From positions 1-33,248 of the forward strand of contig JAISGQ010000039.1 of assembly GCA_031262985.1 (NCBI GenBank): a DNA stretch of 33,248 nt, written 5' to 3'. Source of the stretch: Oscillospiraceae bacterium. Its GTDB lineage: Bacteria > Bacillota > Clostridia > Oscillospirales > Acutalibacteraceae. Position numbers and translations under genes: made by a program. Each line of letters opens with the position of its first letter. The first letter of the stretch is position 1. The notes beneath the pieces were generated by a model. That model made no database searches. It had not been told where the DNA came from and saw nothing but the letters and a program-made list of their open reading frames with translations. Below, in pieces: positions 22,206-29,674 of this stretch.

Positions 22206-23306
22206 CTACTCCGCTACAGGAGGTTCGGCAGGAGGTGCAGTCGGTGCTTCAGAAGCAACCACAGGTTCTGCCTGCGTAACTACAGCCTGAGGAGGCATGA
22301 CCTGAGGCGGCATAGCAGTATACGGCGCATACGAGCCGTCCATCTGCGGCTGAGGCTGCACGGGTGCATTTGCGTATGCTGTGTACGGCACAGCCTGAGG
22401 AGGAGCAACCACCGCAGACGACTGAGCCGCGAACTGCGGGCTTACATACGGCACGGAAGGAACTGACGTACCCTGCATCCATGCGGGAACAAAGGCAGCT
22501 CCGTCAATTTTCCCTTCAACGATAGCCTTAGTCTTGAGGAACTCATACGCCTCCGCCATTGTCGCTTGCATATAGGGATAAAGGAAGAACATGGAAAACA
22601 TTCCGAATCCGCAAGTGACTATTGTGACAAGCACTACGAGAAGTATCCATCCTATAAACGATAAATTAAGTACGAACAAATCCCATTTGTGACCGCGCGT
22701 CATCTCCTTGCTCATTCTGAAGGCGGTCTTTCGGTCAATGTTCGGATTTTCAGCGATGATGTAGGGTATCATTGAATACTCATACATTTTTACAAATCCC
22801 GGAATATAAAAGAGAAAAGCCCACAGAACCACACGCAAATTCATAATGAACATTGTCATAGAGTTCTTGAGATAGTTATGCTTGAATATGTAAAACAATT
22901 CGTTTATTTGAGGTTTAATCCCCCTTCCCACAAGGAAAAATCGGTTAAGACCTATCGCTAAAGGATACATTACAAATATCGAATATCCCATAAGAGTCAA
23001 AAACATGATACCGGCAGCCACATAGACAACTGTCGAAACAGCTTCATACGTGCTGTAGTAATCAGAATCTCCGTAATCGTCGTAATCGTCGTAATAATAA
23101 TCGTAATAATCATCGTAGCTGTAGTTGTATGAAAATGCCGATTCCACAGTCGATCCGACAGCTGCAACCGTATTTGTGAAATACGTGATTACATTTACGC
23201 CTTGAGCAATCAACACAAGCAAGAGATATGCCAGCATTGCCCACCAGTAGTACTTGCGCAAAGCTGCCTTTGCGTTTGTCTTTAGCTGTCCGCGGTTAAA
23301 TTCCAT
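22206..23306 (-). CDS. DUF975 family membrane protein with Asp/Tyr-rich loop and Pro/Ala-rich tail
   Basis: A 366-residue integral membrane protein. The start FNRGQLKTNAKAALRKYYWW is characteristic of DUF975. Membrane segments are near 23-45, 90-120, 150-172 and 210-240. DUF975 landmarks are MYPLAIGLNRFFLVGR, MYEYSMIPYIIAENPNID and AFRMSKEMTRGHKWDLFVL. Between the first two segments lies a very Asp/Tyr-rich loop (about 60-87), and the last 90 residues are Pro/Ala/Gln-rich and probably unfolded. Function is unknown for the family. The ATG is preceded by AAGGGGA. Two promoter candidates lie upstream. Confidence 0.85.
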   Translation of the reverse strand: MEFNRGQLKTNAKAALRKYYWWAMLAYLLLVLIAQGVNVITYFTNTVAAVGSTVESAFSYNYSYDDYYDYYYDDYDDYGDSDYYSTYEAVSTVVYVAAGIMFLTLMGYSIFVMYPLAIGLNRFFLVGRGIKPQINELFYIFKHNYLKNSMTMFIMNLRVVLWAFLFYIPGFVKMYEYSMIPYIIAENPNIDRKTAFRMSKEMTRGHKWDLFVLNLSFIGWILLVVLVTIVTCGFGMFSMFFLYPYMQATMAEAYEFLKTKAIVEGKIDGAAFVPAWMQGTSVPSVPYVSPQFAAQSSAVVAPPQAVPYTAYANAPVQPQPQMDGSYAPYTAMPPQVMPPQAVVTQAEPVVASEAPTAPPAEPPVAE

Positions 23307-23335
23307 TTTGTATTCCCCTTTGCGTTTTTTTATTT

Positions 23336-23406
23336 ATTGTACTCCGAAATCGTAGCCTAAGCAATAAACCTAATTTCATTATAATAACTTATCAAAAAAA
23401 TTACAA
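23336..23406 (-). promoter_or_regulatory. Promoters for the DUF975 gene
   Basis: On the minus strand TTGTAA (23406-23401) and TATAAT (23383-23378) are 17 bases apart. Nearer the gene, TTGCTT (23364-23359) and TACAAT (23341-23336) also have 17-base spacing. Either or both may be used. Confidence 0.55.
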
Positions 23407-23486
23407 TACTATTTTTATCGAAAATTTACGTGTTTTTTTATAACATACCATCATTAACCGGCATTTATACTACTGATGCATTTTAA

Positions 23487-23550
23487 ACTCTACATATTGT
23501 ACTTTTTTAACAATTTAACTATTGCAAAAGCATATATGTTGTGTTAGAAT
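23487..23550 (+). promoter_or_regulatory. nrdD promoter with two candidate NrdR boxes
   Basis: Promoter TTGCAA (23522-23527), 17 bases, TAGAAT (23545-23550) with TGT before the -10. ACTCTACATATTGTAC (23487-23502) and AGCATATATGTTGTGT (23529-23544) each match about 11 of 16 positions of the NrdR consensus as I recall it. Their centres are 42 bp apart, four helical turns, and the second fills the promoter spacer, where a repressor would block transcription. The leader to the nrdD ATG is about 170 bases and includes a hairpin GGAGCA/TGCTCC (about 23671-23696). Confidence 0.5.
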
Positions 23551-23726
23551 ATATTCGCTTTCGATATTTGGGATATTCCCGAATCTGAGATACGCTATGT
23601 TGACACTATCTAACGGGAGCGGATTTCGCGCCTGTAAGGCGAAAAGACATTTTTCACCTCCTATTATGCGGAGCAGCAGTAGCAACAGCAGTGCTCCCTA
23701 AAGATATAAGATTGGGGTTTGATTTT

Positions 23727-26009
23727 ATGCAGAAATTTATAAAGAAAAGAAACGGCGAAATTGTACTCTTCAAGGAAACGAAGATACTCGAAGCCATACG
23801 AAAAGCGTGCGAGGCTACGGGAGAGGTAGACGTAACTATCGGCGACCTGAAAAGGCTGACCGACATTGTAGTAGGAAAGCTCGCCGAAAACGAAGTGCCG
23901 AACGTGGAGAAGGTTCAGGACTTAGTTGAGGAAACCCTCATTGAGGAGGGACGCGCCAAGGCGGCGAAAGCATACATCCTCTACCGCGCCGAACACGCCA
24001 AAACCCGCCAGACGGAGGCTGACTTGATGCAGGTCTTTAACGACCTCACCTTTTCCGCCGCCGCCGACACCGACATAAAGAGGGAAAACGCGAATATCGA
24101 CGCCGACACGGCTATGGGTACTATGCTCAAGTACGGCTCGGAGAGTGCGAAGTATTTTGTCGACCACTATATCCTGCCGAAAGATATCTACGAGGCGCAT
24201 AGGAACGGAGATATTCACATCCACGATAAGGATTTTTACCTCCTTACCGAAACCTGCTGTCAGATAGACTTGCTAAAGCTATTCAAAAACGGATTTTCCA
24301 CAGGTCACGGATTCCTGCGCGAGCCTAACGGAATCTCCAGCTACGCCGCTCTCGCCTGCATAGCCATTCAGGCTAATCAGAATGAGCAGCACGGCGGGCA
24401 GAGTGTGCCTAATTTCGACTACTCGCTCGCTCCGGGAGTTGCCAAAACCTTCGTCAAGGAGTACAAAAAGGCGTTGGCGCGTTATTTGCAGTACAAGCTC
24501 GGCTTTTTGAGAAACGACGCCAAAACCTATGCAGACGAGATTGCCGCCTCCCTCTCCCCCTATGTCACAATAGGAGACAGGGACAAGTGCTTGGATAAAT
24601 TCAAGGCACTGCTCGATACAGGCGCGTTTCCCACCGATATAAACGCGGAAAACGGAGCGGAGATGATTTCCTCCGTCTACGAAACCGCGCTTGAGGAGAC
24701 CGACATAATTACCTTTCAGGCTATGGAGGGAGTTATACATAACCTCAACACCATGCACTCGAGGGCAGGTGCGCAGGTTCCGTTCAGCTCGATAAACTAC
24801 GGAACTGACACCTCTCCCGAGGGGCGTATGGTTATGAAAAACCTCCTTTTGGCAACCGACTGCGGACTTGGAAACGGCGAAACGCCCATCTTCCCAGTGC
24901 AGATTTTCAAGGTCAAGGAGGGCGTCTCCTACAACCCCGAGGATCCCAACTACGACCTCTTCAAGCTTGCCTGCAAGGTTAGCGCGAAGCGGCTTTTCCC
25001 GAATTTCAGCTTCATTGACGCGCCGTTTAACATCCCCTACTACAAGGAGGGCGACTACAACACCGAGGTGGCGTATATGGGCTGCCGCACGAGGGTTATC
25101 GGAAACACCTACGACCCCGATAGGGAGGTCATATGCGGGAGGGGCAATCTCTCCTTCACCTCCATCAACCTGCCGAGAATCGCAATCGAATCGAACGGCG
25201 ACATGGGGAAATTCTACGCTATGCTCGACGACAGGATAGGCATCTGCGTTCGTCAGCTCCTGCATAGGTTTGGTATACAGTGCCAGAAGAAGGTGCGGAA
25301 CTATCCCTTCCTCATGGGGCAGGGCGTGTGGATTGACTCCGAAACTCTCGATATTGACGACAGCGTTAGCGAAATACTCAAGCACGGCACGCTGAGTATT
25401 GGATTTATAGGACTTGCCGAGACGCTTAAAGCTCTCACGGGCAAACACCACGGCGAGAGCGAGGAGAGCCAGAAGCTCGGTCTCGAAATTATCAGCTATA
25501 TGAGAAAGCGAATGGACGACGAGAGCAGAGAGAAGGGGCTTAACTTCTCCCTCCTTGCAACTCCCGCAGAGGGGCTGAGCGGACGTTTTGTGCGAATGGA
25601 CAAGCAGAAATACGGAGTTATAGACGGCGTGACCGACCACGATTTCTACACAAACTCCTTCCATGTACCTGTGTATTTCCCGCTTTTGGCATACAAAAAG
25701 ATTCAGCTTGAAGCTCCCTACCACGCGCTTGCCAACGCCGGACACATCAGCTATGTCGAACTCGACGGCGATGTGACGCAGAATGTCGAGGCGTTCGAGA
25801 GCGTCATACGCTGCATGAAGGAGGCGGGCATCGGCTACGGCTCTGTCAACCATCCTGTTGACCGCGACCCCGTGTGCGGCTACACCGGAGTTATCGGCGA
25901 GGTGTGTCCCCGCTGCGGACGGCGCGAGGGGGAGGCGGTCGATGTGGAGATACTCCGCGAGCTGCGCAAGAAATACCCCCATATGCCGCACTTTGTGGGG
26001 CTGGATTAG
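23727..26009 (+). CDS. nrdD: Anaerobic ribonucleoside-triphosphate reductase, main chain (class III)
   Basis: Makes deoxyribonucleotides under anaerobic conditions by glycyl-radical chemistry. The 760-residue product has an N-terminal ATP-cone (FIKKRNGEIVLFKETKI to about residue 95), the substrate-site cysteine in TETCCQIDLLKLFKNGFSTG, the catalytic-site MGCRTRV (about 450), and near the end DPVCGYTGVIGEVCPRCGRR, a zinc-ribbon-like segment in which the first CxxC pair has only its second Cys. The expected RRxxGYL glycyl-radical loop does not follow; the chain ends KKYPHMPHFVGLD. That motif is found instead in the small gene at 26196-26357. The ATG at 23727 has GGGG nine bases upstream; an in-frame GTG 36 bases earlier is possible. 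No nrdG activase gene is in the window. Confidence 0.93.
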   Translation: MQKFIKKRNGEIVLFKETKILEAIRKACEATGEVDVTIGDLKRLTDIVVGKLAENEVPNVEKVQDLVEETLIEEGRAKAAKAYILYRAEHAKTRQTEADLMQVFNDLTFSAAADTDIKRENANIDADTAMGTMLKYGSESAKYFVDHYILPKDIYEAHRNGDIHIHDKDFYLLTETCCQIDLLKLFKNGFSTGHGFLREPNGISSYAALACIAIQANQNEQHGGQSVPNFDYSLAPGVAKTFVKEYKKALARYLQYKLGFLRNDAKTYADEIAASLSPYVTIGDRDKCLDKFKALLDTGAFPTDINAENGAEMISSVYETALEETDIITFQAMEGVIHNLNTMHSRAGAQVPFSSINYGTDTSPEGRMVMKNLLLATDCGLGNGETPIFPVQIFKVKEGVSYNPEDPNYDLFKLACKVSAKRLFPNFSFIDAPFNIPYYKEGDYNTEVAYMGCRTRVIGNTYDPDREVICGRGNLSFTSINLPRIAIESNGDMGKFYAMLDDRIGICVRQLLHRFGIQCQKKVRNYPFLMGQGVWIDSETLDIDDSVSEILKHGTLSIGFIGLAETLKALTGKHHGESEESQKLGLEIISYMRKRMDDESREKGLNFSLLATPAEGLSGRFVRMDKQKYGVIDGVTDHDFYTNSFHVPVYFPLLAYKKIQLEAPYHALANAGHISYVELDGDVTQNVEAFESVIRCMKEAGIGYGSVNHPVDRDPVCGYTGVIGEVCPRCGRREGEAVDVEILRELRKKYPHMPHFVGLD

Positions 26010-26023
26010 GAAGATGACGTATG

Positions 26024-26067
26024 GGCTGGAGCGGCGGTCGGCTGGAGCGGCAGTCGAAGTGGCAGTC
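26024..26067 (+). repeat. Short tandem repeat after nrdD
   Basis: GGCTGGAGCGGCGGTC (26024-26039) and GGCTGGAGCGGCAGTC (26040-26055) are adjacent copies differing at one base, followed by a partial GGCAGTC. The stretch 26010-26112 between nrdD and the next promoter has no terminator hairpin and no believable gene. Confidence 0.65.
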
Positions 26068-26112
26068 GCTGTGCTACTACTCCGCGAGCTATACGCCGCA
26101 CGGTGTAGGTGC

Positions 26113-26141
26113 TTGATTAATGCCGCCGCGTATGGTATGCT
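26113..26141 (+). promoter_or_regulatory. Separate promoter for the glycyl-radical-tail gene
   Basis: TTGATT (26113-26118), 17 bases, TATGCT (26136-26141) with TGG before the -10. It lies about 50 bases upstream of the ATG at 26196, allowing expression apart from nrdD. Confidence 0.5.
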
Positions 26142-26195
26142 AAATGTAATCGTTCCAATATTATAACAATAACAAACTGAGAGGAGTTAGCAATA

Positions 26196-26357
26196 ATGAA
26201 AATTTCTGTAGATGAAAACACCAAAAAGGTGGGAGAAAATGTAGGCTTCGAGAGAATAAGAAGAATTACCGGCTATCTTGTCGGCACAATAGACCGCTTT
26301 AACGACGCTAAAAGAGCGGAGGAGAGCGAGAGAGTTAAGCACGGGCTTGACGTCTGA
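26196..26357 (+). CDS. Stand-alone NrdD C-terminal glycyl-radical-type tail
   Basis: A 53-residue protein: KISVDENTKKVGENVG, then FERIRRITGYLVGTIDRFND and a charged end with SERVKHGLDV. The core RRITGYLVG followed by a KR-AEE-RVKHG tail aligns with the last part of full-length class III reductases (RRVCGYLG ... RRVKH in E. coli), where the glycine in GYL carries the radical. That segment is lacking in the nrdD gene just upstream. GAGGAG is nine bases before the ATG, and a promoter precedes it. It is in the same frame as nrdD, but four stop codons separate them, so read-through is excluded. It may dock on NrdD to supply the radical glycine, as GrcA (YfiD) does for pyruvate formate-lyase; this is inference. 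Confidence 0.8.
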   Translation: MKISVDENTKKVGENVGFERIRRITGYLVGTIDRFNDAKRAEESERVKHGLDV

Positions 26358-26435
26358 TACTGAATATAGCTTGTAAAATATGTTGTCATTTTAGTGGGAT
26401 GTCAGTGTCTTAATTTCAGCAGGAGGAATGAAACC

Positions 26436-26924
26436 ATGAAATTTGGCTGTCCGCTCATAGCGGTAAAAGATATGGCTGTTTCACGCCGCTTTTATGAAGC
26501 GGTATTGCGGCAAAAGGCGAGTCTTGACTTAGGTGCAAATCTGACTTTCGGAGAGGGAGATAATGTGTTTGCTCTGCAAGCGGATTTCCAAGGACTGATT
26601 GGCAGTAATAGCTTTGACGTTCGCTTTGGCGGCAACGACCATGAACTATTTTTCGAAGAATCGGATTTTGACGAGTTTGAAAAACATCTGAGCGGATTTG
26701 ATGATATTGTTTATGTCCATGGTGCGAAGGAATACCCGTGGGGGCAAAGAGTTATTCGATTTTATGACCCCGACCATCATGTTATTGAGGTCGGAGAGAG
26801 TATGGAGGGCGTTTTCAAGAAATTTCATTCGCAAGGAATGACAATTGAAGAAGTAGCAGAAAGAACACAGCACCCTGTAGAATTTGTCAAGCGATATATC
26901 GAGGAAAACGAGGCAGCGAAATGA
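26436..26924 (+). CDS. VOC family (glyoxalase/bleomycin resistance fold) protein
   Basis: A 163-residue cytoplasmic protein with one VOC domain: KFGCPLIAVKDMAVSRRFYE at the start, ANLTFGEGDNVFALQADFQG in the middle, and the metal-type end strand GQRVIRFYDPDHHVIEVGE, with a helical tail (MTIEEVAERTQHPVEFVKRY). Members act as glyoxalases, dioxygenases or antibiotic-binding proteins; the substrate cannot be told here. The ATG at 26436 has AGGAGG nine bases upstream, preferred over an ATG further up in the same frame. The stop overlaps the GNAT start as ATGA, so the two are co-translated and probably act on related small molecules. Confidence 0.88.
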   Translation: MKFGCPLIAVKDMAVSRRFYEAVLRQKASLDLGANLTFGEGDNVFALQADFQGLIGSNSFDVRFGGNDHELFFEESDFDEFEKHLSGFDDIVYVHGAKEYPWGQRVIRFYDPDHHVIEVGESMEGVFKKFHSQGMTIEEVAERTQHPVEFVKRYIEENEAAK

Positions 26925-27664
26925 AAGACAAAGTATTGTTATATGAAGAGCTTTCCTTAAACGCTCATCCTGCTTTGCAAACGCAATTATATGACGGCTG
27001 GCTGTTGCGCTTCGCCAATGGTTATACAAATAGAGCAAATTCGATAAGCCCTCTTTATCCGTCCTCCCTTGACTTACATGAGAAAATAACGGAGTGCGAA
27101 TCACGTTATTTTTCTTTGAAATTACCAGCTGTTTATAAACTTACTGACCACTCCGACTTAGGTCTCGACAAAGTGCTTGACGATTTGGGATATGCAATTG
27201 TTACGCCTACATATGTCATGGATATGGATTTAAATAGTCTCGAGTTTCCGACCGGAGACTGTGTTATAACAAGCCGCGCAGACGATAATTGGCTTAACGC
27301 GTATTTTAGATTCAGCAACTACACAGACAACGTGAAAATCGAAACTGCAAAACAGATACTTAATAATGTGAGAAGCACCATGATATGTGGACGAATCCTC
27401 AAGCAAGGCGTTTCCGTCGCTTGCGGCTCGGCGGTAATAGAACGCGGTTATATGGCTCTGCTAAATATCGTCGTTGATGAACCGCAACGCGGCAAAGGAT
27501 ACGGCAGAGAAATATGCGAATCACTTTTGGCGGCGTCAAAGAATCTTGGCGCTCACACCGCTTATTTACAAGTGGTGCAGGATAATCAGAAAGCGATAAA
27601 TTTGTACACGAAGTTGGGATATAAAACGCTGTATTCATATTGGTATCGAGTGAAGAGAGGTTAA
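26921..27664 (+). CDS. GNAT family N-acetyltransferase
   Basis: A 247-residue predicted acetyl-CoA-dependent acetyltransferase. The N-terminal half (LYDGWLLRFANGYTNRANSI, about 22-45) belongs to the two-part GNAT group. The C-terminal half has the acetyl-CoA loop VDEPQRGKGYGREICESLL (about 190-208) and the closing NQKAINLYTKLGYKTLYSYWYR typical of GNAT proteins. It is coupled to the VOC gene by an ATGA overlap. The substrate is unknown. Both proteins are of types often used in detoxification or antibiotic resistance. Confidence 0.9.
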   Translation: MKDKVLLYEELSLNAHPALQTQLYDGWLLRFANGYTNRANSISPLYPSSLDLHEKITECESRYFSLKLPAVYKLTDHSDLGLDKVLDDLGYAIVTPTYVMDMDLNSLEFPTGDCVITSRADDNWLNAYFRFSNYTDNVKIETAKQILNNVRSTMICGRILKQGVSVACGSAVIERGYMALLNIVVDEPQRGKGYGREICESLLAASKNLGAHTAYLQVVQDNQKAINLYTKLGYKTLYSYWYRVKRG

Positions 27665-27712
27665 AATGAATATGATGTATAACTTCGCCGCTTTTAGCTT
27701 TGGTAAACCGTA

Positions 27713-27757
27713 TTGCTCCGACTGCATAAACCTTGCGTTTTTACACAGTCGGAGCAA
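27713..27757 (+). terminator. Inverted repeat after the VOC-GNAT pair
   Basis: TTGCTCCGACTG (27713-27724) and CAGTCGGAGCAA (27746-27757) form a perfect 12-bp stem with a 21-base loop. There is no long T run after it, so it may be a terminator of moderate strength or an mRNA-stabilising stem before the next gene. Confidence 0.55.
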
Positions 27758-27783
27758 CATTTGCATAAAGAAGGTGCGTATCG

Positions 27784-29352
27784 TTGAAGAAAATCGTAGT
27801 AATCGGCGCAGGTCCTGCCGGACTGACATTCGCGCATGAAATTCTCAAAAAAAGCGGCGATTTCCACGTGACAATCCTCGAGGCGGAACAGACTGTCGGC
27901 GGAATTTCAAAGACAATCAAATCCGGCGGCAACAGGATGGATATAGGCGGTCACAGGTTTTTTTCAAAGGATGAGGAGGTCGTGAAGCTCTGGACAGAAC
28001 TTCTTCCTCTCCAAGGCTCGCCCGCGATGGACGACATTTTGCTCGGCAAAGACAGGGAGTTCTCCGCAAACGGACCTGACCCCGAGCGGGAGGACGAGGT
28101 CATGCTAATTCGTGACAGGGTGTCTCGGATATACTACGGCGGCAAATTTTTCGACTACCCCGTCAGCCCGAAATGGCAGACATTTAAAAATATCGGATTT
28201 TTCAAAACGATACAGGCGGGCTTTAGCTACCTCCGTTCGCTTATTTTCAAGAGGAAAGAAAACTCCCTTGAGGATTTTTACATAAACCGATTCGGAAAAA
28301 CCCTCTACTCTATGTTTTTTGAAGGCTACACGGAGAAGCTCTGGGGGCGGCATCCGTCGCAAATCTCCGCTGATTGGGGCGCACAGCGGGTGAAGGGGCT
28401 TTCCATCCTCGCAGTTCTCCGCGATATGCTCGCTAAGATTTTTCGCACAAAGCGTTCCTCCTTTAAGGTGGAGACCTCGTTAATCAAGCGATTTATGTAT
28501 CCTAAGTTCGGTCCGGGGCAGCTTTGGGAAGCGGCGGCGAGGCGAGTAGTCTCCCTCGGAGGAGAAATTATGCTCTCGTGCAATGTAGAAAAAATTCACC
28601 AATCAAACGGCAAAATAACGGGTGTCACCTACCGCGCAGGAGGAGAATCGGTATTTATGGAGTGCGACATTTTGGTCTCCTCCATGCCGGTAAAGGATTT
28701 GATTGGCGGGCTTGAATATGCGCCTGAGAGTGTCGCGGAAATTGCGGCGGCACTCCCCTACCGCGATTTTATAACTGTCGGCTTGGAGTGTACTCTCGCG
28801 CTGAAAAATGAGACAAAAATTAAAACGCTCGGCAACATCGTTCCCGACTGCTGGATTTATGTTCAGGACACCGGCGTTAAGCTCGGGAGAATCCAAATTT
28901 TCAACAACTGGTCGCCCTATATGGCTGAGAAGCCGACGGAAAAGACGTGGATAGGGCTTGAGTACTTCTGCGACGAGAACGACCGCTACTGGAATATGCC
29001 CGATGATGATTTCGCGCGGTTCGCAGTGGGCGAGCTGTGTTCTATGGGCATTATTTCCTCTCCCTCGCAGGCGGGAGTTCATCACGTGGAGCATATCAAG
29101 AAGGCGTACCCCGCCTATTTCGGCAGCTACGCGGAGTTTGAAACAGTACGCCGCTATCTCGACTCCTTCGGCAATCTGTTCTGCTTGGGGCGAAACGGAC
29201 AGCACAGGTACAACAACATGGATCACTCCATGCTTACTGCCTTCGAGGCTGTGAAAAATATCCTTTCGGGAACAGAAGGAAAGGATAATATCTGGAATGT
29301 GAACACGGAAAAGAGCTATCATGAAGAGGATAATCAAGAAAAATCTATATAA
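27784..29352 (+). CDS. FAD-dependent oxidoreductase, amine-oxidase/UDP-galactopyranose mutase-like
   Basis: A 522-residue flavoprotein. The N-terminal dinucleotide-binding motif KIVVIGAGPAGLTFAHEIL is followed by ILEAEQTVGGISKTI and MDIGGHRFFSKDEEV, then YFDYPVSP-like KFFDYPVSPKWQ and FYINRFGKTLYSMFFEGYTE with KLWGRHPSQISADWG, and a C-terminal FAD-contact region GNLFCLGRNGQHRYNNMDHS. This is the family of NAD(P)/FAD oxidoreductases often found with cell-envelope sugar genes; the exact reaction is not known. The start is a TTG, supported by AAGGTG seven bases upstream and by the Rossmann motif beginning right after it. A terminator follows at 29502. Confidence 0.88.
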   Translation: MKKIVVIGAGPAGLTFAHEILKKSGDFHVTILEAEQTVGGISKTIKSGGNRMDIGGHRFFSKDEEVVKLWTELLPLQGSPAMDDILLGKDREFSANGPDPEREDEVMLIRDRVSRIYYGGKFFDYPVSPKWQTFKNIGFFKTIQAGFSYLRSLIFKRKENSLEDFYINRFGKTLYSMFFEGYTEKLWGRHPSQISADWGAQRVKGLSILAVLRDMLAKIFRTKRSSFKVETSLIKRFMYPKFGPGQLWEAAARRVVSLGGEIMLSCNVEKIHQSNGKITGVTYRAGGESVFMECDILVSSMPVKDLIGGLEYAPESVAEIAAALPYRDFITVGLECTLALKNETKIKTLGNIVPDCWIYVQDTGVKLGRIQIFNNWSPYMAEKPTEKTWIGLEYFCDENDRYWNMPDDDFARFAVGELCSMGIISSPSQAGVHHVEHIKKAYPAYFGSYAEFETVRRYLDSFGNLFCLGRNGQHRYNNMDHSMLTAFEAVKNILSGTEGKDNIWNVNTEKSYHEEDNQEKSI

Positions 29353-29501
29353 ATTGTTTGGTATGAGAAATATTAACACAAATAATAAATTTTCTTAATA
29401 CGCGCTTAATATTTGTAGTTTAATATTAAGTTACAGAGATTAAGCAGTAAATATGCCAGTGTTTCCTGTTTGTCCTCAGCCTTTCATTTTTCCTCCTAAC
29501 T

Positions 29502-29533
29502 CAAAGCCTCCCAAGAACGGGAGGCTTTGTTTT
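29502..29533 (+). terminator. Terminator of the FAD oxidoreductase gene
   Basis: CAAAGCCTCCC (29502-29512) pairs perfectly with GGGAGGCTTTG (29519-29529) around a six-base loop, followed by TTTTG. The 150 bases between the stop and this hairpin are AT-rich and hold no gene. Confidence 0.85.
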
Positions 29534-29566
29534 GTAGGAGGCTATACTCTAAAATCAATTGCCAAA

Positions 29567-29632
29567 GAAGTAAAGTTTGGTGGGGTCTTTCCAAATGCTT
29601 GCATGGTTCACATTCAAAATCAACTAATAAAA
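29567..29632 (-). repeat. Diverged inverted fragment of the left-end repeat
   Basis: Read on the minus strand, TTGATTTTGAATGTGAACCA followed by TGCAAGC matches 679-705 closely. The similarity then fades through an AAACTTT-nnnnn-TTTGGCAA pattern like that at 725-745. It shows that the terminal part of the left-end repeat also occurs as a solo piece. Confidence 0.65.
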
Positions 29633-29633
29633 C

Positions 29634-29667
29634 ATTGCCTACTGCCTCAATCGAGGCAGTAGGCAAT
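29634..29667. terminator. Terminator of secA
   Basis: ATTGCCTACTGCCTC (29634-29648) and GAGGCAGTAGGCAAT (29653-29667) form a perfect 15-bp stem with a four-base loop. On the minus strand it is followed by GTTTTATT. It starts eight bases beyond the secA stop. Confidence 0.85.
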
Positions 29668-29674
29668 CTCTCTT

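Noticed and set aside
24279-25991. Very long open frame (570 codons) on the minus strand opposite nrdD
   Set aside because: It lies wholly inside nrdD, has no ribosome binding site or recognisable motif, and its composition is what the codon bias of the real gene produces on the other strand.
26007-26198. Read-through or frameshift joining nrdD to the radical-tail gene
   Set aside because: The two are in the same frame but separated by TAG, TAG, TAA and TGA, and the tail gene has its own ribosome binding site.
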